A DNA stretch of 64,000 nt from Scopulibacillus darangshiensis (GCF_004341035.1 NZ_SLXK01000006.1:62001-126000); one strand, 5' to 3'; shown: positions 17,191-27,154, numbered from the stretch's first letter. Numbers and translations: made by a program. Notes: a model not told the origin generated them from the sequence alone.

Positions 17191-18690
17191 TTAGACCTCC
17201 GCCTTTTCTTCGATTAGCTCACCATCTAATGACCATGTCTTTACATTTTTCACCCGAACATTAACAAGGTTGCCGATAAGTGATTTTGGTCCGCGGAAAT
17301 TGACGACTTTATTCGTTCTTGTGTGCCCTGATAAAACATCGGGATTTTTCTTGCTTGCCCCTTCAACGAGCACTTCAACAACTTGATCGGCGCACTTAGC
17401 ATTGCTTTCGGCAGCAAGCTCATTCACAAGGGCATTCAAGCGCTGCAAACGTTCCTTCTTTACTTCCATGGAAATGTTATCTTCCATTCTCGCAGCCGGC
17501 GTACCTTCGCGCGGAGAGTAGATAAAAGTGTAGCAGCCATCAAACTGGCATTCACGCACTAGCGACATGGTATCCTCGAATTGTTCGTCAGTCTCATTCG
17601 GAAAGCCAACAATAATATCAGTTGTAAATGTTGCATGAGGTATCGCTGCTTTGATTTTATAAAAGAGTTCCAGATATCTTTCCCTTGTATATTTTCTGCC
17701 CATAATCTTAAGCATGTCGGAATTGCCAGATTGCACAGGCAGATGGATATGCTCAACTAGGTTACCGCCTTTTGCGAGCACCTCAATCAGATGATCATCA
17801 AAATCCCTGGGATGGCTTGTCGTAAAACGGATTCTTGGTATATCTATTTTCCTTATTTCATCCATCAAATCACCGAGACCATAGTTCTTAATGGATTCCA
17901 AGTCTTTGCCATAGGCGTTAACATTCTGACCTAATAAAGTGATTTCTTTGTAGCCTTGGCGAGCAAGCTCCCTAACCTCATCAATGATTTCCTGAGGGTG
18001 ACGGCTTCGCTCCTTACCCCTCGTATATGGCACAATGCAATAGGTACAGAATTTATCACAACCGTACATAATATTGACCCAGCCGCGAATATTTCCTTTT
18101 CTTACCTTAGGGAGATTCTCAACGATGTCGCCCTCTTTGGACCAAACTTCCATGACGATCTCTTTGCTGAACAGGGCTTCTTTAACAAGCTGTGGCAATC
18201 GGTGTATATTATGTGTGCCGAAAATGAGATCAACTTGCTGGTGCTTCTGAAGAATCCGGTTAACGACCGATTCCTCTTGAGCCATACAGCCGCAAACACC
18301 TAAGATAAGTTCAGGCTTTTCACGTTTTAAATTCTTGAGATGTCCAATTTCACCAAACACTTTATTTTCTGCATTTTCTCTTATAGCGCAAGTGTTAAGC
18401 AGAATGATGTCGGCATTTTCCTCATTTTCTGTTGCTTCATAACCAATTTCTTCAAGGATGCCGGCCATGACTTCAGTATCATGTTCGTTCATCTGGCACC
18501 CGTAAGTGCGGATTAAATATTTTTTACCTTTACCAATTTCCTCTATATCATCAGGTATACTGAAATCATTTAAAAATTGTATCGTCTTTTTACGGCGTCT
18601 TCTAGCTTCTTTCAGAGACGGCGGTTTAAATGTCGTTTGAAAATATGTCGAATAATCCTTTTCCGTCTTATCTTGTTTCGCCTTAGTCAT
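17191..18690 (-). CDS. miaB: tRNA-2-methylthio-N6-dimethylallyladenosine synthase MiaB
   Basis: Radical SAM methylthiotransferase that converts i6A37 to ms2i6A37 in tRNA. The N-terminal cluster cysteines are in [21 protein letters not shown] and GVCGCMAQE. The radical SAM motif is CDKFCTYC in [19 protein letters not shown]-terminal TRAM domain ends the protein. It has 499 residues with a roughly 65-residue charged N-terminal extension, common in Bacillus MiaB. It is 5 bp upstream of ymcA, a conserved pairing. Confidence 0.98.
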   Translation of the reverse strand: MTKAKQDKTEKDYSTYFQTTFKPPSLKEARRRRKKTIQFLNDFSIPDDIEEIGKGKKYLIRTYGCQMNEHDTEVMAGILEEIGYEATENEENADIILLNTCAIRENAENKVFGEIGHLKNLKREKPELILGVCGCMAQEESVVNRILQKHQQVDLIFGTHNIHRLPQLVKEALFSKEIVMEVWSKEGDIVENLPKVRKGNIRGWVNIMYGCDKFCTYCIVPYTRGKERSRHPQEIIDEVRELARQGYKEITLLGQNVNAYGKDLESIKNYGLGDLMDEIRKIDIPRIRFTTSHPRDFDDHLIEVLAKGGNLVEHIHLPVQSGNSDMLKIMGRKYTRERYLELFYKIKAAIPHATFTTDIIVGFPNETDEQFEDTMSLVRECQFDGCYTFIYSPREGTPAARMEDNISMEVKKERLQRLNALVNELAAESNAKCADQVVEVLVEGASKKNPDVLSGHTRTNKVVNFRGPKSLIGNLVNVRVKNVKTWSLDGELIEEKAEV

Positions 18691-18770
18691 TATTGCAGCC
18701 TCCTTCCAATAGGCATCTTATACCATCTATAGATTATATCATTTTCTTTTATGTAGATAAAGCAGATGAA

Positions 18771-18881
18771 AAGCGTATGCGCCTTGGTCAGCCCCGAAAA
18801 GCACTGGAGGCCCCCGAGGAGGCTGTCGCCGCCGCAAGGGGGCCGAAGTGACTCGAGGGGCTAGGCCCTGAAGCTGGCCAA
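18771..18881. repeat. GC-rich cruciform intergenic element
   Basis: About 110 bp of GC-rich sequence in AT-rich surroundings between spoVS and miaB. Nested inverted repeats are TTGGTCAG (18784-18791) with CTGGCCAA (18874-18881), AGCCCC (18790-18795) with GGGGCT (18857-18862), CACT with AGTG, and GGCCCCC (18809-18815) with GGGGGCC (18838-18844). From memory it resembles a family of dispersed intergenic repeats in Bacillaceae that begin GCGCCTTGGTCAGCCCCGA and end near GAGGGGCTAGGCGCTG. No coding potential is evident. Confidence 0.65.
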
Positions 18882-18912
18882 TGCTATCACCCCCATACTT
18901 TCAATACAGATG

Positions 18913-18944
18913 AAAAGCCTGTTTGCTCATAAGAACAAACAGGC
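18913..18944 (-). terminator. spoVS terminator
   Basis: GCCTGTTTG (18917-18925) and CAAACAGGC (18936-18944) form a perfect 9-bp stem, followed on the minus strand by TTTTC; 22 bp after the spoVS stop. Confidence 0.8.
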
Positions 18945-18966
18945 CGTTGTCTTCAATTTATTCTTA

Positions 18967-19227
18967 TTATCTAGGTTCTACGATCAGCTTTATGGCTGTC
19001 CGTTCTTCACCATCAATCTGTATGTCTGTAAATGCCGGTATACAAATGAGATCAACCCCGCTCGGTGCTACAAATCCTCTGGCAATAGCTACAGCTTTCA
19101 CCGCTTGATTCAACGCACCAGCTCCAATGGCTTGGATTTCGGCTGTGCCTCTTTCACGAAGGACACCTGCTAGTGCGCCAGCTACGGAATTAGGGTTGGA
19201 TTTTGCTGAAACTTTTAATATATCCAT
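18967..19227 (-). CDS. spoVS: Stage V sporulation protein S
   Basis: Small Alba-like-fold protein that influences septation and coat assembly during sporulation. MDILKVSAKSNPNSVAGALAGVLRE and GAGALNQAVKAVAIARGFVAPSG are near-invariant in the family. The length of 86 residues is exactly canonical. GAGGAGG precedes the ATG. It has its own sigma-H-type promoter and terminator, so it is a single-gene unit between ymdB and miaB. Confidence 0.97.
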   Translation of the reverse strand: MDILKVSAKSNPNSVAGALAGVLRERGTAEIQAIGAGALNQAVKAVAIARGFVAPSGVDLICIPAFTDIQIDGEERTAIKLIVEPR

Positions 19228-19267
19228 TCTTGAACCTCCTCGGGTAGATTGTCATCCCATATTATTT

Positions 19268-19296
19268 ATATTCCATATGGACACTGGTATTCCTTC
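19268..19296 (-). promoter_or_regulatory. sigma-H promoter of spoVS
   Basis: On the minus strand GAAGGAATA (a full match to RNAGGAWWW) is followed after 12 bp by TGGAATAT (7 of 8 to RNGAATWW). It lies about 40 bp upstream of the spoVS start, consistent with the known sigma-H control of this gene in B. subtilis. Confidence 0.75.
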
Positions 19297-19326
19297 TTTT
19301 ATATACAATTTTCTAATTATTCGAAA

Positions 19327-20121
19327 CTAGCCATAAAAAGGGTGATCATCATTGATTAGTTTTCTTTCAATCTTAACGGCCTTGCCTGTTTTGTCATTCA
19401 CATCAATAACGGCACAGCCTAGTTGCGTGCGCCCCGTTTCGCTTTCAAAACGGACCGGAAGATGTGTTAAAAACCTTTTTATCACAGCGTCCCTCTGTAC
19501 ACCAAGGATGCCATCATAAGGCCCCGTCATTCCGACATCTGTTAAATAAGCAGTACCTTTAGGCAGAATCCTTTCATCGGCCGTTGGCACGTGTGTATGT
19601 GTACCAACAACAGCCGAAACCCTGCCATCCAAATACCAGCCCATTGCCAGCTTTTCACTCGTCGTTTCCGCGTGAAAGTCGACAAAAATAATAGGTGTCG
19701 TTTTCCTGGCCTCTTCAATAAGCCGGTCAGCCGTGCGAAAGGGATCGTCAATGGCCGGTAAAAACGTTCTGCCTTGCAAATTAATGACAGCTGCCTGCAA
19801 CTGATTAATTTGCAAGAATTTCATCCCGTCACCGGGTGTTCCATCAGGAAAATTGGCTGGTCTGACAAGCCTTTTTGCATCGTCGATAAATTCAAAAATC
19901 TCTTTATTATCCCACGTATGGTTGCCCATTGTTACCATATCGGCGCCTGCTTCCATAAAAGAGCTATAAATCTTTTTGGTTATACCCTTCCCGTGGGCAG
20001 CATTTTCGCCATTGATAATGGTCACCGTTGGGCGATAATGATTTTTTAATTTAGGCAGGTAATCAGCCACCATTTGCCTGCCAAGCTTTCCATAGACATC
20101 TCCGATAAATAATATTCTCAT
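19327..20121 (-). CDS. ymdB: YmdB metallophosphoesterase
   Basis: Dinuclear-metal cyclic phosphodiesterase of the TIGR00282 family. In B. subtilis it affects the biofilm versus motility decision and expression of matrix genes. Metal ligands are visible in FIGDVYGKLG, INGENAAHGKG, TMGNHTWDNKE, VDFHAETTSEK and VGTHTHVPTAD. Its 264 residues are full length. It lies downstream of rny as in Bacillus but is separated by a long 354-bp leader region. Given the sinR-tapA module in the same window, its biofilm role is notable. Confidence 0.96.
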   Translation of the reverse strand: MRILFIGDVYGKLGRQMVADYLPKLKNHYRPTVTIINGENAAHGKGITKKIYSSFMEAGADMVTMGNHTWDNKEIFEFIDDAKRLVRPANFPDGTPGDGMKFLQINQLQAAVINLQGRTFLPAIDDPFRTADRLIEEARKTTPIIFVDFHAETTSEKLAMGWYLDGRVSAVVGTHTHVPTADERILPKGTAYLTDVGMTGPYDGILGVQRDAVIKRFLTHLPVRFESETGRTQLGCAVIDVNDKTGKAVKIERKLINDDHPFYG

Positions 20122-20475
20122 AAGAATTCTCCTTCAATAGATCGCTATCGTTTATTATAACAAATAAAGAAAACTTGGCTTTCGCCAAACAATTAAATAA
20201 TAAAAGCTACACTCATTCATTATAGGACTCAGACTCCGCTATTTGCGAAAAATTAACTCAAATGACCTCTTGAATGACCGAATAACGGAACGACAGTCCG
20301 ATAAAAATCCTAACGATATAGGTTAATGTCTACATTAACTATAAATTTGTCTAAAAATCATCGTTATTTATACAAATAATTGATGATTTAGTCGAAAGTC
20401 ACAATAAGTTATCCTCAAGACGACCATTTTATAGTTTCCTAAAAGAAAAAAAAGCGGCAAAACATGCCGCTTTTT
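20122..20475 (-). promoter_or_regulatory. ymdB upstream region: promoter, palindrome and long hairpin
   Basis: This gap holds no gene. On the minus strand an extended -10 (TGTTATAAT, 20154-20162) lies about 30 bp before the ymdB start. A small GAAA-loop hairpin (TTGGC/GCCAA) lies at 20174-20188. The perfect palindrome GTTAATGTCTACATTAAC occupies 20322-20339. A 15-bp hairpin with one bulge spans 20355-20389 (arms AAATCATC/GATGATTT plus A/T pairs). The region begins with the rny terminator. Function of palindrome and hairpin is unknown. Confidence 0.5.
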
Positions 20476-20476
20476 T
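20447..20476 (-). terminator. rny intrinsic terminator
   Basis: GCGGCA/TGCCGC with flanking A/T pairs, then a run of T on the minus strand, overlapping the rny stop codon region. Confidence 0.85.
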
Positions 20477-22038
20477 TATTTCGCATATTCTACTGCTCTT
20501 GTCTCACGGATTACCGTTACTTTAATATGTCCAGGGTAATCGAGTTCATTTTCAATCTTCTTGGTAATATCGTGTGCCAACTGATATGATTTGGTATCAT
20601 CTATGACATCCGGCTGCACCATGATCCTAATCTCACGCCCCGCTTGAATCGCAAAGGATTTCTCTACTCCTTCAAAAGACTCGGAGATTTCCTCAAGCTT
20701 TTCCAAACGGCGTATATAAGTTTCAAGCGTTTCCCGTCTTGCCCCGGGCCGGGCCGCTGACAATGCATCTGCAGCCGCAACCAATGTGGCGATAACGGAT
20801 GTTGCCTCTGTGTCACCGTGGTGGGAAGCGATGCTGTTAACAACAACCGGATGTTCTTTGTATTTCGTTGCCAGTTCAACACCGATCTCAACGTGACTGC
20901 CTTCAACCTCATGGTCGATGGCTTTGCCGATATCATGCAATAAACCGGCACGGCGGGCTAGCGTCACATCCTCGCCCAATTCTGAAGCCATTAACCCTGT
21001 TAAGAACGCAACTTCCATCGAATGCTTTAATACATTTTGTCCGTAGCTTGTTCTAAACCTAAGTCGGCCAAGAATCTTAATGAGATCAGGATGTAAACCG
21101 TGTATACCAACCTCAAACGTTGTCTGTTCGCCATATTCTCGGATCATCTCGTCCACTTCACGGCGTGATTTGTCAACCATTTCTTCGATCCGCGCTGGGT
21201 GGATTCGACCATCCTGTACAAGCTTCTCTAAAGCTACACGGGCGATTTCACGCCTGATTGGATCAAATCCCGATAATATAACCGCTTCAGGTGTATCGTC
21301 AATGATAAGATCAATGCCAGTTAAAGTTTCAAGAGTCCGGATATTGCGCCCTTCACGCCCGATAATCCGGCCCTTCATCTCATCATTTGGAAGGTTGACC
21401 ACAGAAACCGTTGTTTCAGCCACATGATCTGCTGCACAACGTTGGATGGCAAGCGAAAGAATATTCTTTGCTTTCTTGTCTGCCTCTTCTTTGGAGCGAT
21501 TTTCGATCTCCTTAGCAAGCTGTGCCGCTTCGTGCGCCGTTTCCTGTCTAACTTGGCCCAGGATCAATTCCTTCGCCTCTTCATTGGTTAATCCGGAAAT
21601 GCGTTCAAGCTCCGCTTGCTGTTCTTGCAGCAATTCCTCCACTTTGCTTTCCATCTCTTCAATTTGTCGTTGTTGTTTCCCTAGAGAATCCTCCCTTTTG
21701 TCTAATGAATCCTCTTTTTTATCAAGTGTTTCACTCTTGCGATCGAGCAAATCTTCTTTTTGAACAAGTCGATTTTCTTGTTTTTGAAGTTCGTTGCGAC
21801 GCTCGCGAATCTCACCTTCAGCCTCAGTTCTCAAAGTATGAATGTTATCTTTGGCTTCTAGAAGTGCTTCTTTTTTGAGTGCTTCCGCTTCACGCTTGGC
21901 TTCTTCTACGATCTGCCTTGAAGCATTTTCAGCGGTTGCTATCTTGGCTTCAGCGATGGACTTTCGAATAAAATAACCAATAAAAAGACAAACTACAGAG
22001 ATCAGCGCAATGGAGATGATAAACCATACTGTCGTCAT
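20476..22038 (-). CDS. rny: Ribonuclease Y
   Basis: Membrane-anchored endoribonuclease that starts mRNA decay and matures selected operons. An N-terminal transmembrane helix (about 5-24) is followed by a long coiled coil to about 200, a KH domain ([17 protein letters not shown]) and an HD domain ([17 protein letters not shown]). I chose the ATG at 22038, 24 codons inside the open frame: a full AAGGAGGTGAATTGG precedes it and the protein then begins MTTVWF followed directly by the membrane helix, as in the family (520 residues). It lies between recA and ymdB. Confidence 0.98.
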   Translation of the reverse strand: MTTVWFIISIALISVVCLFIGYFIRKSIAEAKIATAENASRQIVEEAKREAEALKKEALLEAKDNIHTLRTEAEGEIRERRNELQKQENRLVQKEDLLDRKSETLDKKEDSLDKREDSLGKQQRQIEEMESKVEELLQEQQAELERISGLTNEEAKELILGQVRQETAHEAAQLAKEIENRSKEEADKKAKNILSLAIQRCAADHVAETTVSVVNLPNDEMKGRIIGREGRNIRTLETLTGIDLIIDDTPEAVILSGFDPIRREIARVALEKLVQDGRIHPARIEEMVDKSRREVDEMIREYGEQTTFEVGIHGLHPDLIKILGRLRFRTSYGQNVLKHSMEVAFLTGLMASELGEDVTLARRAGLLHDIGKAIDHEVEGSHVEIGVELATKYKEHPVVVNSIASHHGDTEATSVIATLVAAADALSAARPGARRETLETYIRRLEKLEEISESFEGVEKSFAIQAGREIRIMVQPDVIDDTKSYQLAHDITKKIENELDYPGHIKVTVIRETRAVEYAK

Positions 22039-22199
22039 CCAATTCACCTCCTTGCTATTAACAATTCTTTCGAGAAGCCATAGAAGGCTTCGTTTTTTAA
22101 ACAAAATCAAACATGCATTTCAAATTTAAAGAAATTAGAATATACAATTCAATTGTATATATGGAAAAAAGGCTTGTCAATGTCTATATACAGAAGTGC

Positions 22200-22233
22200 A
22201 AAAAACTAGCGCTTTTTCCAGCACTAGTTTTCT
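22200..22233 (-). terminator. recA intrinsic terminator
   Basis: AAAACTAGTGCT and AGCGCTAGTTTT (minus-strand sense) form a 12-bp stem with one G-U pair, followed by TTTTTGC; 25 bp after the recA stop. Confidence 0.8.
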
Positions 22234-22258
22234 GTAACCTGGGTATTTTTAACATATG

Positions 22259-23299
22259 TTATAATAACTCGCCTTGCTTGTTCGAGTCTTCAGTTTCCGA
22301 TTCTTCAACTTTGTTGTCAAGTTGATAGTGTGTACGGATCTGTTCAACAACATGGTCACGAATATCACTGTTTTCTTTAAGGTATTGCTTAGCGTTTTCC
22401 CGTCCTTGACCAAGACGCTCCTCATTATAGGAATACCACGCACCGCTCTTTTGAACAATGTCCAATTCAGAACCAATATCAAGAATTTCACCTTCATGAG
22501 AAATGCCCTCGCCGTACATAATATCTACTTCCGCCTGCTTAAATGGCGGAGCAACCTTATTTTTGACGACTTTGATCCTCGTTTTGTTGCCGACCATTTC
22601 ATTGCCTTGTTTTAAAGTTTCCGCCCGGCGAACCTCAAGCCGGACAGACGAATAAAACTTCAGCGCGCGGCCACCCGGTGTCGTCTCAGGGTTACCGAAC
22701 ATAACACCGACCTTTTCACGAATCTGGTTAATAAAGATCGCTGTTGTTTTGGATTTATTGATCGCTCCCGAAAGTTTTCTTAGAGCTTGAGACATTAACC
22801 GCGCCTGCAGACCAACATGGGAATCGCCCATCTCCCCTTCGATTTCTGCTTTCGGTACCAATGCCGCAACGGAGTCAATAACGATAATATCCACGGCACC
22901 GCTTCGCACCAGTGCCTCGGCAATTTCAAGCGCCTGTTCACCTGTGTCAGGCTGAGATAATAATAATTCATCGATGTTAACGCCAAGCTTCTCAGCATAA
23001 ACCGGATCCAAAGCATGCTCGGCATCGATAAACGCTGCCTGGCCGCCGTTCCGTTGTGCCTCAGCTATGGCATGCAAGGCCACAGTTGTTTTACCTGAAG
23101 ATTCAGGGCCATAGACTTCAATGATTCTTCCGCGCGGATAACCGCCGACACCCATCGCAATATCAAGAGCCAGTGAACCGCTTGAAACAGTTGAAATCCG
23201 CTGTTCAGCCTGTTCGCCAAGCTTCATAATCGAACCCTTGCCAAATTGCTTCTCTATTTGTCTTAACGCCATATCCAAGGCTGCTTTACGATCACTCAT
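22259..23299 (-). CDS. recA: Recombinase RecA
   Basis: ATP-dependent strand-exchange protein and SOS coprotease. The protein begins [28 protein letters not shown]; the P loop is GPESSGKTT, followed by [14 protein letters not shown] and the loop-2 region [17 protein letters not shown]. The C terminus is acidic. I place the start at the ATG at 23299, since AAGGAGTGATCTC precedes it and 346 residues is the normal length; the frame open 19 codons further upstream overlaps the promoter. Regulated by LexA (box at 23366-23379). Confidence 0.99.
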   Translation of the reverse strand: MSDRKAALDMALRQIEKQFGKGSIMKLGEQAEQRISTVSSGSLALDIAMGVGGYPRGRIIEVYGPESSGKTTVALHAIAEAQRNGGQAAFIDAEHALDPVYAEKLGVNIDELLLSQPDTGEQALEIAEALVRSGAVDIIVIDSVAALVPKAEIEGEMGDSHVGLQARLMSQALRKLSGAINKSKTTAIFINQIREKVGVMFGNPETTPGGRALKFYSSVRLEVRRAETLKQGNEMVGNKTRIKVVKNKVAPPFKQAEVDIMYGEGISHEGEILDIGSELDIVQKSGAWYSYNEERLGQGRENAKQYLKENSDIRDHVVEQIRTHYQLDNKVEESETEDSNKQGELL

Positions 23300-23327
23300 G
23301 AGATCACTCCTTAAATGAACTACTTCC

Positions 23328-23356
23328 ATCATAGCTTTTTTTTTGGCATTTGCCAA
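23328..23356 (-). promoter_or_regulatory. recA sigma-A promoter
   Basis: On the minus strand TTGGCA (23351-23356) and TATGAT (23328-23333) are 17 bp apart, 30 bp upstream of the recA start. Confidence 0.8.
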
Positions 23357-23365
23357 TACTTTTTG

Positions 23366-23379
23366 CGAACATTTATTCG
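23366..23379. promoter_or_regulatory. LexA (DinR) box of recA
   Basis: CGAACATTTATTCG matches the Gram-positive SOS operator CGAAC-N4-GTTCG with one mismatch in one arm. It lies 9 bp upstream of the -35, immediately after the cinA stop codon. Confidence 0.85.
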
Positions 23380-23380
23380 A

Positions 23381-24625
23381 TTAATTAAATGGAGATGTCT
23401 TTAATACATATCTCCGCAGCAAGTCGAAGCCTGATTTAGCTGTTCTGATTCTAATTGACGGTCTCGTCCCATTCATATGATATAAAAAGCTATAGGCTGT
23501 CATCGCGTCCGCGATTCCAATATAAACTGTTCCGACATCCTTATCTTCACTCTTCTCCGGACCGGCAACACCGGTAAAACTTACGCCAATGTCTGCCCCG
23601 CACTTCGCTCTGACGCTTTGTGCCATTGCTTTGGCACAGGCCTCACTGACAGCCCCGTCACTTGCCAATAATGAAGCAGGGATATCCAGCTGCCTTTCCT
23701 TCACATCATTTGAATAAGAAATAATTGATCCCTTAAAAACATCCGACGCCCCGGGTATATCCGTCAATTGTTTACTGAACAGCCCCCCCGTCAGACTTTC
23801 CGCAGCTGCTACCGTTAAGCTGTTTTCTTTTAACTGATAAAAAGCAGCCATGGGAAGCGTCATCGGATCGTAACCATAGAAATATTGTCCAACCCTTCCC
23901 TTAATAAGCTGTTCGGTTTGATCAATCATCTGTTCCGCATGAAGCCTGTCCGTATGTTTGGCAGTCAGTCTGAGTGTAACCTCACTCTCTTTGGCGAGCG
24001 GGGCAATGGTAGGATTTGATTGACCGTCAATAAGATCCATAATTTCAGTCTCAAGAGCCGATTCACCAATGCCGAAAAATTTCAACACCCTGGAGACGAT
24101 CTGTTCTGAATGACGGCCAGATAAATGCGGTTTGACGTAATCCAAATACATTGGCCTCATCTCAAAGGGTGGCCCCGGGAGCAATATATACGTCCGTCCG
24201 GATGTCTCTGTCAGCATCCCCGGTGCCATGCCCTGACGGTTAGGCAGCACGTCACTTCCTTCAATGACCAGCGCTTGTTTTCGATTATTCTCTGTCATAT
24301 GACGGCCGGTTTTTTTGTAATAATCAAGGATGCTTTGCAGCGCCTCTTGATCATAGACTAGCTGACGGCCAAGAATTTTAGAAATCGTTTCCTTTGTTAA
24401 ATCATCTTTTGTTGGACCCAATCCCCCGGTAAAGATGATGAGATCAGCACGTTTCTCCGCCTGTTTGACTGCCATTTTCAGGCGGTCCGGATTATCCCCT
24501 ACGACAGTATGAAAATAGACATTGATGCCAAGCATAGCAAGCTGTTCTGATAAAAATTGCGCATTCGTATTGGCTATTTGTCCTAATAATAATTCTGAAC
24601 CTACAGCAATGATCTCCGCGTTCAT
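23381..24625 (-). CDS. cinA: CinA, competence/damage-inducible nucleotide-metabolism protein
   Basis: Two-domain protein. The N-terminal MoaB/MogA-like (COG1058) domain has [15 protein letters not shown] and [12 protein letters not shown]. The C-terminal CinA/PncC domain has [37 protein letters not shown] and [10 protein letters not shown] and may deamidate nicotinamide mononucleotide, as in homologues. It has 414 residues, full length. I took the ATG at 24625 (AGGTG upstream) over a GTG three codons earlier. It is the gene upstream of recA, as in many Gram-positives, but recA also has its own LexA-controlled promoter. Confidence 0.95.
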   Translation of the reverse strand: MNAEIIAVGSELLLGQIANTNAQFLSEQLAMLGINVYFHTVVGDNPDRLKMAVKQAEKRADLIIFTGGLGPTKDDLTKETISKILGRQLVYDQEALQSILDYYKKTGRHMTENNRKQALVIEGSDVLPNRQGMAPGMLTETSGRTYILLPGPPFEMRPMYLDYVKPHLSGRHSEQIVSRVLKFFGIGESALETEIMDLIDGQSNPTIAPLAKESEVTLRLTAKHTDRLHAEQMIDQTEQLIKGRVGQYFYGYDPMTLPMAAFYQLKENSLTVAAAESLTGGLFSKQLTDIPGASDVFKGSIISYSNDVKERQLDIPASLLASDGAVSEACAKAMAQSVRAKCGADIGVSFTGVAGPEKSEDKDVGTVYIGIADAMTAYSFLYHMNGTRPSIRIRTAKSGFDLLRRYVLKTSPFN

Positions 24626-24645
24626 GTCACACACCTACAATCATG

Positions 24646-25224
24646 TTATTTGGATCTAAGCAAGACTTCCCGGTTCTTATAAAAGTAATCCCATCCGGAA
24701 ATAATGGTCATGATGACCGCAACCCACATAATAATTTGGGCAAGCGGAAATCCCCCCCAGCCAAACGGCACATTGTTAAACAGATACAAAATAATCCCCA
24801 CCATTTGGAATAAGGTCTTCCATTTGGCTACACCACTTGCGGCAATAACGTCACCTTCACCAGCTGCTACTAGCCTAAGTCCTGTAACCGCGAATTCTCT
24901 TGCTAAAATAATGATCACCATCCATGAAGGTATAAGGTCAAGCCCTACGAGAGAAACGAATGCACTGGTAACAAGCAGTTTATCTGCTAACGGATCAAGG
25001 AATTTCCCGAAATTCGTGACGAGGTTCAGCTTCCTTGCATAATAACCATCAAGCCAGTCCGTACAAGATGCAACAATAAAGATGATGCCTGCAATAAATT
25101 GTGAGACGGATATTTCGGCACCGCCAATGGTTATCGTGCCGAGTGACATGGGGACAAGCAGAAAGATGAGAAAGATGGGAATGAGGATTACTCTTGATAT
25201 TGTTATTTTATTAGCTATATTCAT
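24646..25224 (-). CDS. pgsA: Phosphatidylglycerophosphate synthase PgsA
   Basis: Integral membrane enzyme making phosphatidylglycerophosphate from CDP-diacylglycerol and glycerol-3-phosphate. The CDP-alcohol phosphotransferase motif DG-x2-AR-x8-G-x3-D-x3-D is complete, running from DGYYARK to GKFLDPLADK. Four or more hydrophobic helices; 192 residues, typical. AAGGAGGAATCTGAC precedes the ATG. It lies between rodZ and cinA in the conserved ymfM-pgsA-cinA-recA order. Confidence 0.97.
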   Translation of the reverse strand: MNIANKITISRVILIPIFLIFLLVPMSLGTITIGGAEISVSQFIAGIIFIVASCTDWLDGYYARKLNLVTNFGKFLDPLADKLLVTSAFVSLVGLDLIPSWMVIIILAREFAVTGLRLVAAGEGDVIAASGVAKWKTLFQMVGIILYLFNNVPFGWGGFPLAQIIMWVAVIMTIISGWDYFYKNREVLLRSK

Positions 25225-25271
25225 GTCAGATTCCTCCTTAAAATCGAAAAAACATTTATTTAATTTAATGA

Positions 25272-25300
25272 TAAAAGAGTCACCAAGTTGTGACTCTCTT
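25272..25300 (-). terminator. rodZ terminator
   Basis: AGAGTCA/TGACTCT stem with a short loop, followed on the minus strand by TTTTATC; located 9 bp after the rodZ stop. Confidence 0.7.
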
Positions 25301-25308
25301 GTGTGACA

Positions 25309-26217
25309 TTACTGCTTGTCAAAAGTAATGTAGATGTTCTGTGTAGTCGTGTCATTCGGGAAATCAAACGTCTCACCGTTAATAGTCATAACCGTGTTAT
25401 GGGTGTTGCCAATCCTGATGCTGATTTGTTTGGCGTCAGATGCATCAAAATTAAAATCCTTGTCATCTTGCGCTAAACCAAACGCATATTTTTTTCCAGC
25501 TTTACTGTTCTCGGCGCCGATCCACGTTTGGGTTCCCGGCTTGGCGGAAATGTTAACCTTGAACTGATCAGTCTTAGCTAACGTGTAATAAGATGAGCTT
25601 CCCTCGGTCTTATCTAATGTCAGCGATGGCCTTTTATCGGTTTGTTTCTTCTGTTCATCCTTCTTTTTTGCCTCTTTTTTATTCTGATCTTTTTGGTCAT
25701 TGGCAGCAGCTTTATGATTTCCATCTTTTTTGTACGAAATCTCGGATTTATTCTCAGGCTGATTTGCCGTAGATTCGGAACGGTTTGACGATATGTATAT
25801 GGCTACCATATATATACCAACCAGAACAGCTATTAACGCAATGATGATTATAATTTTTGGTAAAAAGGAAACAAACATCGGGCCATTATGCTTCACAGGC
25901 TTTGGCGCCTTCCTTTTTCGTTCCTTGCTCCTCTGAATTCTGGTACCGCTTGCCAGGTCAACATCAACAGGCTCTTGCCGGGCTTTAGGGATTTCACGAG
26001 TGTACTCGGTAAACAATTCTTGTGGGTCAAGCCCAACGGATTCAGCATAATTTTTAATAAATGCCCTTGTATAAAACTCTCCGGGGAGCTGACTGAAATC
26101 TCCCGCTTCAATAGCAGAAAGGTAGCGCTTTTGAATTTTTGTTGCACCTTGGACATCCTGCAATGACATCCCCTTTTCATTCCGCGCATCCCTTAATGCT
26201 TGACCTAATTCGCTCAA
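25309..26217 (-). CDS. rodZ: RodZ-type cell-shape protein (YmfM)
   Basis: Membrane protein linking MreB-type cytoskeleton to the elongation machinery. Residues 1-80 are a RodZ helix-turn-helix (LGQALRDARNEKGMSLQDVQ, IQKRYLSAIEAGDFSQLPGEFYTRAFIKNYAE). A transmembrane helix lies near 123-143. A Lys/Asn/Asp-rich linker follows and the end is an extracellular DUF4115-like beta domain (ISIRIGNTHNTVMTINGE). It has 302 residues, typical. The start is a TTG with CAGGTG upstream. Located between ymfK and pgsA as in Bacillus. Confidence 0.94.
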   Translation of the reverse strand: MSELGQALRDARNEKGMSLQDVQGATKIQKRYLSAIEAGDFSQLPGEFYTRAFIKNYAESVGLDPQELFTEYTREIPKARQEPVDVDLASGTRIQRSKERKRKAPKPVKHNGPMFVSFLPKIIIIIALIAVLVGIYMVAIYISSNRSESTANQPENKSEISYKKDGNHKAAANDQKDQNKKEAKKKDEQKKQTDKRPSLTLDKTEGSSSYYTLAKTDQFKVNISAKPGTQTWIGAENSKAGKKYAFGLAQDDKDFNFDASDAKQISIRIGNTHNTVMTINGETFDFPNDTTTQNIYITFDKQ

Positions 26218-26240
26218 TTATTAACACCTGCCAATATTAA

Positions 26241-27011
26241 TTAAAAATCAAAAGATGATAAATCGGGTTGGGTGACTTCATAGACGATTTCCTCATCATG
26301 GGTGTTTCGTAATTCAATGATGTAGTCAAAGTCCTCGAGACGGTATTCAGTGCCTTGTACAAAGACATCAGGGTGTTCAACAACCTTTGTTACCGGCATA
26401 CGCATGACTCGGCGCAAGAGCTCCCAGTGGCGTTCCGATGACCGTCTAGTTGATACAATCCCATCAATAACAAAGATATGGTCATCAGAAAACTCTTCTT
26501 CAGCCAATTGGCTTCTGACCGTTTGCTTAAGAAGAGTTGAAGAAACAAACAGCCACCTTTTGTTGGCACAGACGCTAGAGGCTACTATGGATTCCGACTT
26601 GCCGACCCGAGGCATGCCGCGGATGCCAACCAGTTTGTGACCGTCTTGCTTAAAAAGCTCTGCCATGAAATCAACTAACAGTCCAAGCTCATCACGTATA
26701 AAACGAAAGGTTTTCTTATCATCGGCATCCCGCTCAATGTAACGTCCATGGCGGACAGCCAGCCTGTCACTTAGTTTGGGCTCCCGTAATTTGGTCAATG
26801 TAATGTTATCCATCGTTTTGACAATGGCTAATAACCGTTCAATCTGGGCGTCATCATCAGTTAATAAAAGCATCCCGCGTCTTTCATTGTCAACACCATT
26901 AATGGTCACAATATTTATCCCTAGCATCCCTAAAAGTGAGGCCACATCGCCCAACAATCCGGGACGGTTTCTATGTATTTCATACTCCAAATACCACTCT
27001 TTTTTATCCAT
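26241..27011 (-). CDS. ymfK: YmfK family protein (DUF3388)
   Basis: Conserved protein of unknown function. The N-terminal 80 residues look like an ACT domain (EYEIHRNRPGLLGDVASLLGMLGINIVTINGV). The rest resembles a P-loop-related fold with GIRGMPRVGKSESIVASS and VFVIDGIVSTRRSSERHWE. I chose the ATG at 27011 (MDKKEWYLEYEIH), where the family begins; the frame remains open 22 codons upstream. It has 256 residues. It sits between ymfJ and rodZ, a position conserved in Bacillus. An ACT domain suggests a small-molecule sensor, but no function is known to me. Confidence 0.9.
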   Translation of the reverse strand: MDKKEWYLEYEIHRNRPGLLGDVASLLGMLGINIVTINGVDNERRGMLLLTDDDAQIERLLAIVKTMDNITLTKLREPKLSDRLAVRHGRYIERDADDKKTFRFIRDELGLLVDFMAELFKQDGHKLVGIRGMPRVGKSESIVASSVCANKRWLFVSSTLLKQTVRSQLAEEEFSDDHIFVIDGIVSTRRSSERHWELLRRVMRMPVTKVVEHPDVFVQGTEYRLEDFDYIIELRNTHDEEIVYEVTQPDLSSFDF

Positions 27012-27122
27012 AGCAAGACCCCTTCCCCTTTTTAAACATATCATTATAAATCTATAATAAATGATCTTACCTTTCAAGAAAAGACTTAACAGCCAATGGT
27101 CATGTTATATTCAATTGTTTTT

Positions 27123-27149
27123 AAAAAGGGAATGCCTATTGGCATTCCC
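27123..27149 (-). terminator. ymfJ terminator
   Basis: GGGAATGCC/GGCATTCCC perfect stem with a 4-nt loop and a T run on the minus strand, just after the ymfJ stop. Confidence 0.85.
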
Positions 27150-27154
27150 CGGGT

